The notes beneath the pieces are model-generated. The model did no database searches, had not been told where the DNA came from, and worked only from the letters and a program-made list of their open reading frames with translations. From contig NZ_VNHJ01000007.1 of NCBI RefSeq assembly GCF_008124525.1, forward strand, positions 143,592 through 207,591: a stretch of DNA of 64,000 bases, in the 5' to 3' direction. Of this stretch, positions 1 through 8,285 are shown piece after piece. A program made the translations under genes and the position numbers. The stretch comes from Oceanicella actignis (GTDB taxonomy: Bacteria > Pseudomonadota > Alphaproteobacteria > Rhodobacterales > Rhodobacteraceae). Numbering within the stretch: position 1 is the stretch's first letter; the number at the start of each line of letters is the position of its first letter.

Positions 1-653
1 CCCAGCCCCGTCGCCGGCACCGCGTCGCCGTAGCCGACCGTGGTCAGCGTCGCCACCGCCCACCACATGGCGCGGGGAATCGAGCCGAAAACCTCGGGCT
101 GGACCGCGCGCTCGGCCAGATACAGCCCCACCGCCGAACCCATGATCAGGATCAGCCCCAGCACGCCCGCCAGCGCCAGCTCGATGCCGCGCTCGCGGAT
201 CGCCCAGACCAGTTCGCGCGTGGCCATGCCCACCGCCGATTCCCGCGTCAGGGCGAAGATGCGCAGGATGCGCGCCAGACGCAGCATCACCGCCCAGCTC
301 ACGTCATGGCCGATCAGCGCCTCGGACCACACCGCCGCCAGCGCCGCCAGGTCGATCAGCGCATGCCAGCGCAGCGCATAGCGCAGCCAGCCCCAGCGCC
401 CGGAAAAATCCGGCGCCAGCGGCTTGACCCACAGCCGCGCGACGTATTCGACCGTGAAGACGGCGGCCAGCGTCAGGCCGATCGCCGAGAGCGTCGGGCG
501 CAGATGGGCCAGCGTCGGTTCCGTGCCGAGCGCCGCGCAGGCGACCGAGACCAGCACCAGCGCCAGGATCAGGCGGTTGAGCGGCGACACCCCCTCGCCG
601 CGCCAAGCGTCGAGATCCAGCTGGCGATAGAGCCGCTCGCGAAGGCGCTCCAC
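1..653 (-). CDS. voltage-gated K+ channel family protein (C-terminus beyond window)
   Basis: Partial gene; the 3' end runs off the left edge. The visible ~217 residues contain several hydrophobic helices, an arginine-bearing segment (MLRLARILRIFALTRES, S4-like) and, near the edge, the K+ selectivity filter TLTTVGYGD just after the pore-helix sequence MWWAVA. This is the 6-TM tetrameric K+ channel fold, so the product should conduct K+ across the inner membrane. The chosen start is GTG at 653, four bases after the stop of the acyl-CoA synthetase, which suggests translational coupling. No in-frame ATG gives a better start before the first helix. Functional gating and any C-terminal regulatory domain cannot be judged because that part is missing. 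Confidence 0.85.
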   Translation of the reverse strand, partial: MERLRERLYRQLDLDAWRGEGVSPLNRLILALVLVSVACAALGTEPTLAHLRPTLSAIGLTLAAVFTVEYVARLWVKPLAPDFSGRWGWLRYALRWHALIDLAALAAVWSEALIGHDVSWAVMLRLARILRIFALTRESAVGMATRELVWAIRERGIELALAGVLGLILIMGSAVGLYLAERAVQPEVFGSIPRAMWWAVATLTTVGYGDAVPATGL

Positions 654-656
654 GGC

Positions 657-2273
657 TCAGAGTTCCCGCGCGCGCGCGCGCAGCTCGAACTTCTGGATCT
701 TGCCGGTCGAGGTCTTGGGCAGCGGGCCGAACACCACCTTGCGCGGCGCCTTGAAATGGGCCAGATGCGCGCGGCAATGGGCGATCAGCTCGGCCTCGTC
801 GGCCCGGGCGCCCTCGCGCAGCTCGACGAAGGCGCAGGGGGTTTCGCCCCATTTCTCGTCGGGCTTGGCCACCACCGCGCAGAAGGCCACGGCCGGATGC
901 CGGTAAAGCGCCTCTTCGACCTCGATCGAGGAGATGTTCTCGCCGCCCGAGATGATGATGTCCTTCGAGCGGTCCTTGAGCTGGATGTAGCCGTCCGGGT
1001 GCCGCACCGCCAGATCGCCCGACCAGAACCAGCCGCCGCGAAAGGCCTTGGCCGTGGCCTCGGGGTTCTTGAAGTAGCCCTTCATCACCACGTTGCCGCG
1101 GAAGCAGACCTCGCCCATCGTCTGGCCGTCGGCGGGCACGGGCTTCATGGTCTCGGGGTCGAGCACCTCGAGCGCCTCGAGCGCGGCGTAGCGCACCCCC
1201 TGCCGGGCCTTGAGCCGCGCCTGCTCGGCCGGCGGCAGGGCGTCCCATTCGGGCTTCCACTCGTTGATGACGGCGGGGCCGTAGACCTCGGTCAGCCCGT
1301 AGACATGCGTGACGCGAAAACCCGCCGCCGCCATCGCCGCCAGCACCGCCTCGGGGGGCGGGGCGGCGGCGGTCCAGAACTCGACGGGATGGGGCAGCGG
1401 GCGCTTCTCGCTCTCATCGGCGTTCAGAAGCGTCGACATCACGATGGGCGCGCCGCACATGTGCGTGACCCCGTGGCGGGCGATGGCGTCGTAGATCGCG
1501 CCCGCGCGCACCTGCCGCAGGCACACATGCGTGCCCGCCTTGGCCGCGATCGACCACGGAAAGCACCAGCCGTTGCAGTGGAACATGGGCAGCGTCCACA
1601 GATAGACCGGGCGGTCGCGCATGCCCGCATGCAGAACGTTGCCCGTGGCCAGCAGCATGGCGCCGCGGTGATGATAGACCACGCCCTTGGGATCGCCCGT
1701 GGTGCCCGAGGTGTAGTTGAGGCTGATGGCGTCCCACTCGTCCTGCGGGCCGGGGGCGGCGAAGTCGGGATCGCCCGCGGCGAGGAAGGCCTCGTAATCC
1801 TCGCCCTCGGCCTCGGCCGGCGCCGTGGGATCGCGCCAGACGATGACGCGCGGGCGAACGCGCGCCAGCGCCAGCGCCTCGTTGGCCAGCCCGGCCAGCT
1901 CGGCGTCCACCAGCAGCACCCTGGTCTCGGCATGGTCGAGGATGAACGCCACCCCCGCCGGATCGAGGCGCGTGTTGATGGCGTTGAGCACCGCCCCCAG
2001 CATGGGCACGCCGAAATGGGCCTCGAGCATGGGCGGCGTGTTGAGCAGCAGCGCCGACACCACGTCGTCCCGCCCCACCCCGGCGGCCGCCAGCGCCGAG
2101 GCCAGCCGGCGCGAGCGCGCCGCGAACTGCGCCCAGGTGAAGCGCATGTCGCCGTGGATCACCGCCTCGCGGTCGGGAAAGACCTGCGCCGCGCGGTCCA
2201 GAAGGCTCAGCGGCGTCAGCGGCTGGTGGTTGGCGGCGCATTTGTCCAGGTCGCGCTGGAAGGCGTCGTTCAT
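657..2273 (-). CDS. AMP-forming acyl-CoA synthetase
   Basis: 538-residue member of the ANL adenylating superfamily. It activates a carboxylic acid to an acyl-AMP and then an acyl-CoA in the cytoplasm. The P-loop-like AMP motif YTSGTTGDPKG lies at about residue 187, the Y-G-L-T-E core motif near 310, and the hinge/C-domain motif DIIISGGENISS near 440; the C-terminal catalytic lysine region is KTSTGKIQK. The start was set at ATG 2273 (MNDAFQRDL), which matches the usual N-terminus of ~540-residue medium-chain/aromatic synthetases; an upstream ATG at 2345 would add 24 unlikely residues. The substrate cannot be read from sequence. It is divergent from the SDR at 2442 and followed by the K+ channel gene. 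Confidence 0.88.
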   Translation of the reverse strand: MNDAFQRDLDKCAANHQPLTPLSLLDRAAQVFPDREAVIHGDMRFTWAQFAARSRRLASALAAAGVGRDDVVSALLLNTPPMLEAHFGVPMLGAVLNAINTRLDPAGVAFILDHAETRVLLVDAELAGLANEALALARVRPRVIVWRDPTAPAEAEGEDYEAFLAAGDPDFAAPGPQDEWDAISLNYTSGTTGDPKGVVYHHRGAMLLATGNVLHAGMRDRPVYLWTLPMFHCNGWCFPWSIAAKAGTHVCLRQVRAGAIYDAIARHGVTHMCGAPIVMSTLLNADESEKRPLPHPVEFWTAAAPPPEAVLAAMAAAGFRVTHVYGLTEVYGPAVINEWKPEWDALPPAEQARLKARQGVRYAALEALEVLDPETMKPVPADGQTMGEVCFRGNVVMKGYFKNPEATAKAFRGGWFWSGDLAVRHPDGYIQLKDRSKDIIISGGENISSIEVEEALYRHPAVAFCAVVAKPDEKWGETPCAFVELREGARADEAELIAHCRAHLAHFKAPRKVVFGPLPKTSTGKIQKFELRARAREL

Positions 2274-2441
2274 GGTCGGGGTCTCCGCGTCATGGCGCAT
2301 CGGGGCGTGCGGCGCATATTCGCCGCCTTGCGCGGCCATGCGCAAGGGGCCGCGCGCCCTCGCCAGGCGGGCCGCGTTCGGCTAGGGTCCGCCCCGGCCG
2401 GCCGCTTCCCCGCCGGCGCGAAAGAACACGGAGATCTTCCG

Positions 2442-3257
2442 ATGACCGATCTGCTCGAGGGCAAGACCGCCATCGTCACCGGGGCCGCCCATGGCGTCGG
2501 CCGCGCCGCGGCGCGCCGGCTGGCGCGGGCCGGCGCGCGCGTCGTCGCCTCGGACCGCGATCACGACGCGCTGGCGCGCACGGTGGCGCAGATCGTCGAG
2601 GATGGCGGCCAGGCGGTCGCCTTCGCCTGCGACATGCGCGGCGCGCTCAGCGCCTCGAACCTGATCGCCTCGACGCTGGACGCCTACGGGCGGCTGGACA
2701 TTCTGGTGAACGCGGCGCGCTCGGTGGTGCCGGGAACCTTTCCGGACGGCGACGACGGCGCCCTGCAGGACGCCTTCGACGCCAACGTCCGCTCGGCCTA
2801 TGTGATGAGCCGCGCGGCCGCGCGGCGCATGATCGCGCAGGCCGAGGCCGACCCGCAAGAGGGCCGCGGGCGCTGCGCGGGGGCGATCGTGAACATCTCG
2901 TCCATCGCCGCGCAGCGCACGATCCCCGAGCTGCTGCACTATTCGGTCAGCTGCGCCGCGCTCGACCAGATGACGCGGGCCATGGCGGTGGCCCTGGCGC
3001 CGCACCGCATCCGGGTGAACGCGGTGGCGCTGGGCAGCGTGATGACGGCCAGCCTGCGCGACGCGCTGCGCGAGCGCGCCGAGCTGCGCGAGGAACTTGT
3101 GCGCGTCACCCCGCTGGGCCGAATCGCCGAGCCCGACGAGGCCGCCGAGGCGGTGCTCTACCTCGCGTCCGAGCGCTCGAGCTTCGTCACCGGGCAGGTG
3201 CTGAGCGTGGACGGCGGACGCACCGTGCTGGACCCGCTGAGCGCGCCCGCCCACTGA
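2442..3257 (+). CDS. SDR-family protein with the catalytic lysine replaced
   Basis: 271-residue Rossmann-fold short-chain dehydrogenase/reductase. The N-terminus has the dinucleotide motif TGAAHGVG (about residues 13-20), and the NAG-type motif is altered to LVNAARS near residue 88. The catalytic serine is present (NISSIAA, S154). The tyrosine Y167 is present, but the lysine of the YxxxK pair is Cys171 (YSVSC). The C-terminal sequence SFVTGQVLSVDGG is typical of classical SDRs. Without the lysine, normal SDR proton relay should be impaired; the protein may bind nucleotide without standard turnover, or use another chemistry. It is divergent from the acyl-CoA synthetase, and no substrate is inferred. 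Confidence 0.85.
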   Translation: MTDLLEGKTAIVTGAAHGVGRAAARRLARAGARVVASDRDHDALARTVAQIVEDGGQAVAFACDMRGALSASNLIASTLDAYGRLDILVNAARSVVPGTFPDGDDGALQDAFDANVRSAYVMSRAAARRMIAQAEADPQEGRGRCAGAIVNISSIAAQRTIPELLHYSVSCAALDQMTRAMAVALAPHRIRVNAVALGSVMTASLRDALRERAELREELVRVTPLGRIAEPDEAAEAVLYLASERSSFVTGQVLSVDGGRTVLDPLSAPAH

Positions 3258-3374
3258 CGCGCCGCGCGCGGCGGCGGCCGGACGCCGGGTCGGCCCGAGA
3301 TCGCGCCGCCCCCGCCGCGCCATGCCCCCGGCGCGGCGCGCATGACGGGGGCGGATGGGCCGCGCGGCCGCGCG

Positions 3375-3698
3375 TCATTCAAGACATTGATAGGTGCGGA
3401 TCACCGTCGTCCGAAGGCAGGTTCCATAGCCGTCGGACACGTCGCAGCGCGTGCGCACGCCCTCGTAACCCTCGGCGCGCGCGTAGCCCCATTGCCGGCA
3501 GCGCCTGCTCGCGGCGTCCTCGGCGGCGGTCCAATCGACCACCGGCTTCTCGAAAAGGCCCACCTGATAGGCCATCTCGATCGCCGCATCCGCGCGGCTG
3601 CCGCCGATCGGAACCGGCGTCTTGGCCACGTTCTGCGCGCACGCGCCGGTCATGGACGCAAACGCCAAAAGCAGGATCGGCTTGATGCCCGGGCGCAT
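3375..3698 (-). CDS. YecR-like lipoprotein
   Basis: 107-residue protein with a short signal peptide ending in a lipobox-like MTGAC (cysteine about residue 20), so probably exported and lipidated. The mature part starts with GGSRADAAIEMAYQVG and carries WTAAEDAASRRCRQWGYA, the pattern of the YecR lipoprotein family (conserved GGS-D, hydrophobic beta strand, C-x-x-WGY). Four cysteines in the mature region could form disulfides. A perfect AGGAGGT ribosome-binding site precedes ATG 3698. It is convergent with the SDR gene and stands alone. YecR in enterobacteria is flagellum-regulated, but nothing here shows that link. Confidence 0.7.
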   Translation of the reverse strand: MRPGIKPILLLAFASMTGACAQNVAKTPVPIGGSRADAAIEMAYQVGLFEKPVVDWTAAEDAASRRCRQWGYARAEGYEGVRTRCDVSDGYGTCLRTTVIRTYQCLE

Positions 3699-3883
3699 GA
3701 ACTTACCTCCTGAAGCGAAATATCGCCCCTCGCAACTCTACCTATACGGGCACACAACCTGAACGGCAAACCCCATTTTCCCATAGCACCTTCGCGTCGG
3801 CCGGGCCGCGGCGCGCGCCGCACCCTCGCCGGCCGTCGGCGCCCCTTCGGGGCCGCCCGGCGCCGCCGCCATGCCCTGCGCGC

Positions 3884-3920
3884 AAAAAAGCCCCGGCGGC
3901 GCCTTGCGGCGCGCCGGGGC
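3884..3920 (-). terminator. intrinsic terminator after trcR
   Basis: Read on the minus strand, a long G+C hairpin (GCCCCGGCG/CGCCGGGGC outer stem, inner CGCC-GCAA-GGCG with one bulged C) is followed directly by six T residues. It lies 24 bases past the trcR stop and is a textbook Rho-independent terminator. Confidence 0.85.
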
Positions 3921-3943
3921 GCGGTCGGGCGGGGCCGGGCCGG

Positions 3944-4702
3944 TCAGACGGGCTGGTCGTCCTCGTCGCCCTTGCCCTTGGGCAGGTTGAACAGCGCGTC
4001 CGGGTCGGCCGAGTCGGGATCCGCGTCGCGCGGATCGTCGGCATGTTCGACAAGGCTGAAATTCTCGAGCCCCGAGATCGCCGAGGGCATCCGCGGCGAG
4101 GGCTCGGCCGAAAGGCTTTCGTCGGTGGAAAGAAGGCTCATGCGCTCTTCGGCGGACATGACCTCTTCCTGCTCGCGGCGCTTGCGCTCGGCGGCCTTGC
4201 GCACGGCCTCGTCCAGCTCGGTCTGCTTGCACAGCCCCACCGCCACCGGATCGACCGGCACGATGTTGGCCGAGTTCCAGTGCGTGCGGTCGCGGATCGA
4301 CTGGATGGTGGGCTTGGTGGTGCCGACCAGCTTCATGATCTGCGAGTCGCTCAGCTCGGGGTGATAGCGCACCAGCCAGGCGATGGCGGCCGGCCGGTCC
4401 TGCCGGCGGCTCAGCGGCGTGTAGCGCGGCCCCTTGCGCTTCTGCTCGCCCTCGGCGGCGGGGTTGCGCTTGAGGCGCAGCCGGGCCTTGGGATCGGCCT
4501 CGCAGCGCTTGATCTCTTCGGGGTCGAGCTGGTTGTTCGCGATCGGATCGAACCCCTTCATGCCCACGGCCACCTCGCCATCCGCGATGCCGTTGACCTC
4601 GAGCTCGTGCAGGCCGGTGAACTCGGCGATCTGCTTGAAGGTCAGGCTGGTGTTCTCCACCAGCCACACGGCGGTGGCCTTGGGCATCAGCGGCAGCGTC
4701 AT
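3944..4702 (-). CDS. trcR: TrcR/DUF1013 cell-cycle transcriptional regulator
   Basis: 252 residues. The sequence MPKATAVWLVENTSLTFKQI, the GIADGE motif and the second helix-turn-helix-like block (SDSQIMKLVGTTKPTIQSIR, about residues 130-150) are the signature of DUF1013, known in alphaproteobacteria as the RNA-polymerase-associated cell-cycle regulator TrcR. The C-terminal third is charged and low in complexity (KKAAERKRREQEE-like, then an acidic tail), as is usual. ATG 4702 was preferred over ATG 4717 because GGAG lies nine bases upstream of it and because family members begin at this point. It is transcribed away from the RNase T2 gene through a shared promoter region and ends at a strong terminator. 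Confidence 0.88.
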   Translation of the reverse strand: MTLPLMPKATAVWLVENTSLTFKQIAEFTGLHELEVNGIADGEVAVGMKGFDPIANNQLDPEEIKRCEADPKARLRLKRNPAAEGEQKRKGPRYTPLSRRQDRPAAIAWLVRYHPELSDSQIMKLVGTTKPTIQSIRDRTHWNSANIVPVDPVAVGLCKQTELDEAVRKAAERKRREQEEVMSAEERMSLLSTDESLSAEPSPRMPSAISGLENFSLVEHADDPRDADPDSADPDALFNLPKGKGDEDDQPV

Positions 4703-4771
4703 CGTTCTAGTCTCCATGCAACATACGGCTTCGCCGCGGTCCGAGAACCAGGCGGGAGGTCCGGCTGAGGT

Positions 4772-4800
4772 TTTCGCGGGGGAGCTTCGCCGGTTATATA
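4772..4800 (+). promoter_or_regulatory. promoter of the RNase T2 gene
   Basis: TTTCGC (4772-4777), 17 bases, TATATA (4795-4800). The predicted start near 4807 would give a ~26-base leader with AAAGGG ahead of ATG 4833. The TATATA box is itself palindromic and is shared with the opposite promoter. Assigned by eye only. Confidence 0.5.
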
Positions 4801-4823
4801 GCCATGATCGAGACCGAACGAAA
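4795..4823 (-). promoter_or_regulatory. promoter of trcR, sharing its -10 box
   Basis: On the minus strand TTTCGT (4823-4818), 17 bases, then the same TATATA box (4800-4795). The arrangement mirrors the RNase T2 promoter almost exactly. The predicted leader to ATG 4702 is about 85 bases. Confidence 0.45.
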
Positions 4824-4832
4824 GGGTCAAAC

Positions 4833-5471
4833 ATGCGCCTTCTGCTCGCCATCGCCGCCTTCTGGGCGCTTTCGGGGCCGATTCTGGCCGATCGGCAAAG
4901 GCCGGCGGGCGATTTCGACCATTACATCCTGGCCCTGAGCTGGTCGCCCGCCTGGTGCGCCCAGGAGGGGCGCGCGCGCGGCGCCGAACAATGCGCGCCC
5001 GGGCGGCGGCTGGGATTCGTGCTGCACGGGCTCTGGCCGCAATACGAGCGCGGCTGGCCCGCCTGGTGCCGGTCCGGGCGCCGCGACCCCAGCCGCGCCG
5101 AAAGCGCCGCCATGGCCGACATCATGGGATCGGCCGGGCTGGCCTGGCACCAGTGGAAGAAGCACGGGCGCTGCACCGGGCTGAGCGCGGGCGACTACTA
5201 CGCGCTGATGCGCCAGGCCTGGGCGCGCGTCGTCCGCCCCGAGGCGCTGCGCCGCCTCGAGCGCGCGGTGCGCATCGACGCGCGGGTGATCGAGCAGGCC
5301 TTCCTCGAGGCGAACCCCGAGCTGACGCCCGACGCGATCACCATCGTCTGCCGCGACGGAGCGATTCGCGAGGTGCGAATCTGCCTGAACAAGGACCTGT
5401 CCCCGCGGCCCTGCGCGCCCGAAAGCGCGCGCGATTGCCGGGGGATGGCCAGGCTTGACCCGCCGCGCTGA
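4833..5471 (+). CDS. secreted ribonuclease T2 family protein
   Basis: 212 residues with a cleavable signal peptide (MRLLLAIAAFWALSGPILA, cut after about residue 19), so periplasmic or secreted. The first active-site block GFVLHGLWPQ holds His65; the second block WHQWKKHGRC holds His106 and His111. Members of the family cleave single-stranded RNA through 2',3'-cyclic phosphates using two or three histidines and a glutamate; here the glutamate position (HEW in most members) is Gln107. Eight cysteines allow the usual disulfides. It is transcribed from the promoter shared with trcR and probably scavenges external RNA. The Gln substitution makes full activity uncertain. Confidence 0.88.
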   Translation: MRLLLAIAAFWALSGPILADRQRPAGDFDHYILALSWSPAWCAQEGRARGAEQCAPGRRLGFVLHGLWPQYERGWPAWCRSGRRDPSRAESAAMADIMGSAGLAWHQWKKHGRCTGLSAGDYYALMRQAWARVVRPEALRRLERAVRIDARVIEQAFLEANPELTPDAITIVCRDGAIREVRICLNKDLSPRPCAPESARDCRGMARLDPPR

Positions 5472-5595
5472 CGAAATTTCGCGAACGGGACAAGAACACC
5501 CCGCCCGACCGCGCCGCGACCCCTTGACGCGCCCCGAGGCGGGCCTTCTAGGTTGAGTCGGTCACGCCACGTTCACCGACGCGAGGACGCCAGGA

Positions 5596-5790
5596 ATGCG
5601 CCATTTGCGGCTTGTCGAGCTGGAACAGCACTGCACCGCCCCCGACGCCTCGACCGCCGAGCGCGCCGCGCTGGCCCGGATCCTGATCTGGGCGCGCGCC
5701 GAAGCCGAAAGCATGGGCTGCGAGGGCGCCGCGGCGCATCTGCGCGCGGCGCTCTTGTGCATTCACGGCAAGTCCGACGCCCAGTCCTGA
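5596..5790 (+). CDS. small conserved-type hypothetical protein
   Basis: 64 residues, predicted soluble and alpha-helical (TAERAALARILIWARAEAESMG), with three cysteines (C13, C42 and C55). GAGGA lies eight bases before ATG 5596. A possible promoter TTGACG (5524) ... TAGGTT (5549) precedes it with a long 19-base spacer. I do not recognise the family. The reading frame has a clear ribosome-binding site and normal composition for the region, and it fills an otherwise empty interval between RNase T2 and the convergent quinone oxidoreductase. It could still be a chance frame in this G+C-rich DNA. Confidence 0.5.
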   Translation: MRHLRLVELEQHCTAPDASTAERAALARILIWARAEAESMGCEGAAAHLRAALLCIHGKSDAQS

Positions 5791-5857
5791 CGCTGCGTCA
5801 CCCTCACCTGACGCGGCGCGCCGGCCCCGCGGCGCGCCGTGACGCCGGCCGCGCCGG

Positions 5858-6856
5858 TCAGACCGTCAGCACGATCTTGCCCATATGCGCCGAGCTTTCC
5901 ATCAGCTCGTGCGCCCTGGCCGCCTCGGCCAGCGGGAAGGTCGCGTGCACGCGCGGACCCACGCGCCCGGCCTCGATCAGCGGCCAGACATGCGCCTCGA
6001 GCGCGCGGGCGATGGCCGCCTTGGCCTCGATCGACTGCGGGCGCAGCGTCGAGCCGGTGATCGTCAGCCGCCGCACCATCACCGGCGCGAAGTTGAGCGT
6101 CGCCTTCGACCCGCCCAGGAAGGCGATCATCACCAGCCGCCCGTCATCGGCCAGCGCCGCCACGTCGCGGGCCAGATACTCGCCCCCCACCATGTCCAGG
6201 ATCACGTCCACGCCGCGCCCGCCGGTCGCGCCGCGCACCGCCTCGACGAAATCCTCGGTCTTGTAGTTGATCGCCAGCTCGGCCCCGAGCGCGCGGCAGA
6301 AGGCGGCCTTTTCCTCCGAGCCGACCGTGGCGAAGACGCGCGCGCCGAAGGCCCGCGCCAGCTGGATCGCGGTCGAGCCGATGCCCGACGAGCCGCCATG
6401 GACCAGAAAGGTCTCGCCGTCGCGCAGCCGGGCGCGGTCGAAGACGTTGGTCCAGACGGTGAAGAAGGTTTCGGGCAGCGCCGCGGCCTCGACCGCCGTC
6501 AGCCCCGCAGGGATGGGCAGCGCGTGATCGGCATGGGTCAGCGCGTATTCGGCATAGCCGCCGCCGGGCAGCAGAGCGCACACCCGGTCGCCCGGCTTCC
6601 AGCGGTCGACGCCGGGCCCGACCGCGACGACCTGGCCCGCGCATTCGAGCCCCGGCAGATCCGAGGCCCCCGGCGGCGGCGGATAGGCCCCCGCGCGCTG
6701 CAGGACGTCGGGCCGGTTGACGCCGGCCGCCTCGACCTTGATCAGGATCTGCCCCTGCTCGGGCGTCGGGATCGGACGCCGCGCGGGGGTCAGCGCCTCG
6801 GGGCCGCCGGGGCGCGCGATCTCGACCGCGAGCATGTCGGTGGGAAGGTCTTGCAT
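5858..6856 (-). CDS. NAD(P)H-quinone oxidoreductase (zeta-crystallin/PIG3 type)
   Basis: 332 residues, zinc-free medium-chain dehydrogenase/reductase. The N-terminal GroES-like domain contains AAGVNRPDVLQRAG and LECAGQVVAVG. The nucleotide-binding core starts at VHGGSSGIGSTAIQLA (about residue 145), the TIGR02824/PIG3 pattern. It uses NADPH to reduce quinones or quinone-like electrophiles in the cytoplasm. ATG 6856 has GGAG seven bases upstream, and starting there gives the normal family length; an upstream ATG at 6901 was rejected. It lies downstream of rlmN on the same strand with an 88-base gap, but a functional link is not implied. Confidence 0.88.
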   Translation of the reverse strand: MQDLPTDMLAVEIARPGGPEALTPARRPIPTPEQGQILIKVEAAGVNRPDVLQRAGAYPPPPGASDLPGLECAGQVVAVGPGVDRWKPGDRVCALLPGGGYAEYALTHADHALPIPAGLTAVEAAALPETFFTVWTNVFDRARLRDGETFLVHGGSSGIGSTAIQLARAFGARVFATVGSEEKAAFCRALGAELAINYKTEDFVEAVRGATGGRGVDVILDMVGGEYLARDVAALADDGRLVMIAFLGGSKATLNFAPVMVRRLTITGSTLRPQSIEAKAAIARALEAHVWPLIEAGRVGPRVHATFPLAEAARAHELMESSAHMGKIVLTV

Positions 6857-6944
6857 CTGGGTTCTCCGCTGCGCGCCTGGCCGGCGCCGTCGCGCCATCA
6901 ATGCCCGACCCGCCCCCCGCGCGGCAAGCCCCGCGCGGCCCGTT

Positions 6945-8141
6945 TCAGCGCGCCGGGGCGGCGGCGCGGGCCTTGCGCGCGCGCTCGGTGGCGGATTTGA
7001 GCTGCCCGCAGGCGGCCATGATGTCCTGCCCGCGCGGCGTGCGCACGGGGCTGGCGTAGCCGGCGCGGTTGACGATCTCGGCGAAGGCCTCGATGCGGTC
7101 CCAGTCCGAACGCTCGTAGGGCGCGCCCGGCCAGGGGTTGAAGGGGATCAGGTTGATCTTGGCCGGAATCCCCGCGATCAGGCGCACGAGGCGGCGCGCG
7201 TCCTCGTCCGAATCGTTCACGCCCTTGAGCATCACGTATTCGAAGGTGATGCGCTCGGCGTTGGACAGGCGCGGATAGGCGCGGCAGGCGTCCAGCAGCT
7301 GGGCGATGTTCCACTTGCGATTGATGGGCACCAGCTTGTCGCGCACCTCGTCGGTGGTGGCGTGCAGGCTGATGGCCAGCATGCAGCCAATCTCTTCGCC
7401 CACACGCGGGATCAGCGGCGCGACGCCCGAGGTCGACAGGGTGATGCGCCGGCGGCTCAGGCTGATGCCCTCGGGGTCCATGGCGATCTTCATCGCGTCG
7501 CGCACGGCCTCGAAATTGTAGAGCGGCTCGCCCATGCCCATGAGCACGATGTTCGACAGCAGGCGCTTGTCCGAGGGGCGCTCGCCCGGGCGCGGCCATT
7601 CGCCCAGATCGTCGCGGCACGCCAGGATCTGGCCGACGATCTCGGCCGCCGTCAGGTTGCGCACCAGCCGCTGCGTGCCCGTGTGGCAGAACGAGCAGGT
7701 CAGCGTGCACCCCACCTGCGAGCTGACGCACAGCGTGCCGCGGTCCTCTTCGGGAATGTAGACGGCCTCGACCTCGTGCCCGCCCTCGATGCGCAGCAGA
7801 TACTTGCGCGTGCCGTCCTGCGAGATCTGGCGCGTGACGATCTGCGGCCGGCCGACCACGAAACGCTCGTCCAGAAAGGCGCGAAAGGCCTTGGACAGGT
7901 TGGTCATCTGCGCGAAATCCGTCGCGCCGCGCTGGTAGATCCACTGCCACAGCTGCCCGGCGCGCATCCTGGCCTGCCCCTCGGGCGCGCCGGCCTCGAT
8001 CAGCGCCGCGCGCAGCGCCTCGCGCGTCAGGCCGACCAGCGCGGGCTTGCCCGCCGCCGGGCGCGGGGCATAGGCGGCGACGTCGGGGCGCAGCGGCGCC
8101 GGCTCGGGCGTCGCGGCCGGCTGCGGATGCGATGCGGTCAT
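6945..8141 (-). CDS. rlmN: dual-specificity RNA methyltransferase RlmN
   Basis: 398 residues. It is the radical-SAM enzyme that methylates C2 of A2503 in 23S rRNA and A37 of some tRNAs. The CxxxCxxC iron-sulfur motif is [12 protein letters not shown] (about residues 149-160). The [10 protein letters not shown] motif follows, and the C-terminal [15 protein letters not shown] holds the cysteine that carries the methylene intermediate. The start at ATG 8141 has GGAGG eight bases upstream. The N-terminal ~45 residues are Pro/Ala-rich and not part of the conserved core. It lies between the IalB-like gene and the quinone oxidoreductase on the same strand. Confidence 0.95.
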   Translation of the reverse strand: MTASHPQPAATPEPAPLRPDVAAYAPRPAAGKPALVGLTREALRAALIEAGAPEGQARMRAGQLWQWIYQRGATDFAQMTNLSKAFRAFLDERFVVGRPQIVTRQISQDGTRKYLLRIEGGHEVEAVYIPEEDRGTLCVSSQVGCTLTCSFCHTGTQRLVRNLTAAEIVGQILACRDDLGEWPRPGERPSDKRLLSNIVLMGMGEPLYNFEAVRDAMKIAMDPEGISLSRRRITLSTSGVAPLIPRVGEEIGCMLAISLHATTDEVRDKLVPINRKWNIAQLLDACRAYPRLSNAERITFEYVMLKGVNDSDEDARRLVRLIAGIPAKINLIPFNPWPGAPYERSDWDRIEAFAEIVNRAGYASPVRTPRGQDIMAACGQLKSATERARKARAAAPAR

Positions 8142-8285
8142 GGCGGCGGCCTCCGTTGCAGGCGCCGCGCGGCCCGCGGCCTGCGGCGCAAAAGCGCGCG
8201 CGCCCCCAGCACAGGGCGGGAGGCGCGTCGCCCGTTGGCTATCACATCCGCGCCGCCGCGCCAAGGCGCCGCGGGCGCCGGCGGC

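Noticed and set aside
306..2441. Possible long plus-strand gene fused in frame to the SDR
   Set aside because: The frame is the antisense shadow of the acyl-CoA synthetase and K+ channel. The SDR starts at ATG 2442 with a normal N-terminal nucleotide loop.
2442..3257. SDR treated as a pseudogene because of the missing lysine
   Set aside because: The frame is intact from start to stop and all fold motifs remain; a single catalytic substitution does not make it a pseudogene.
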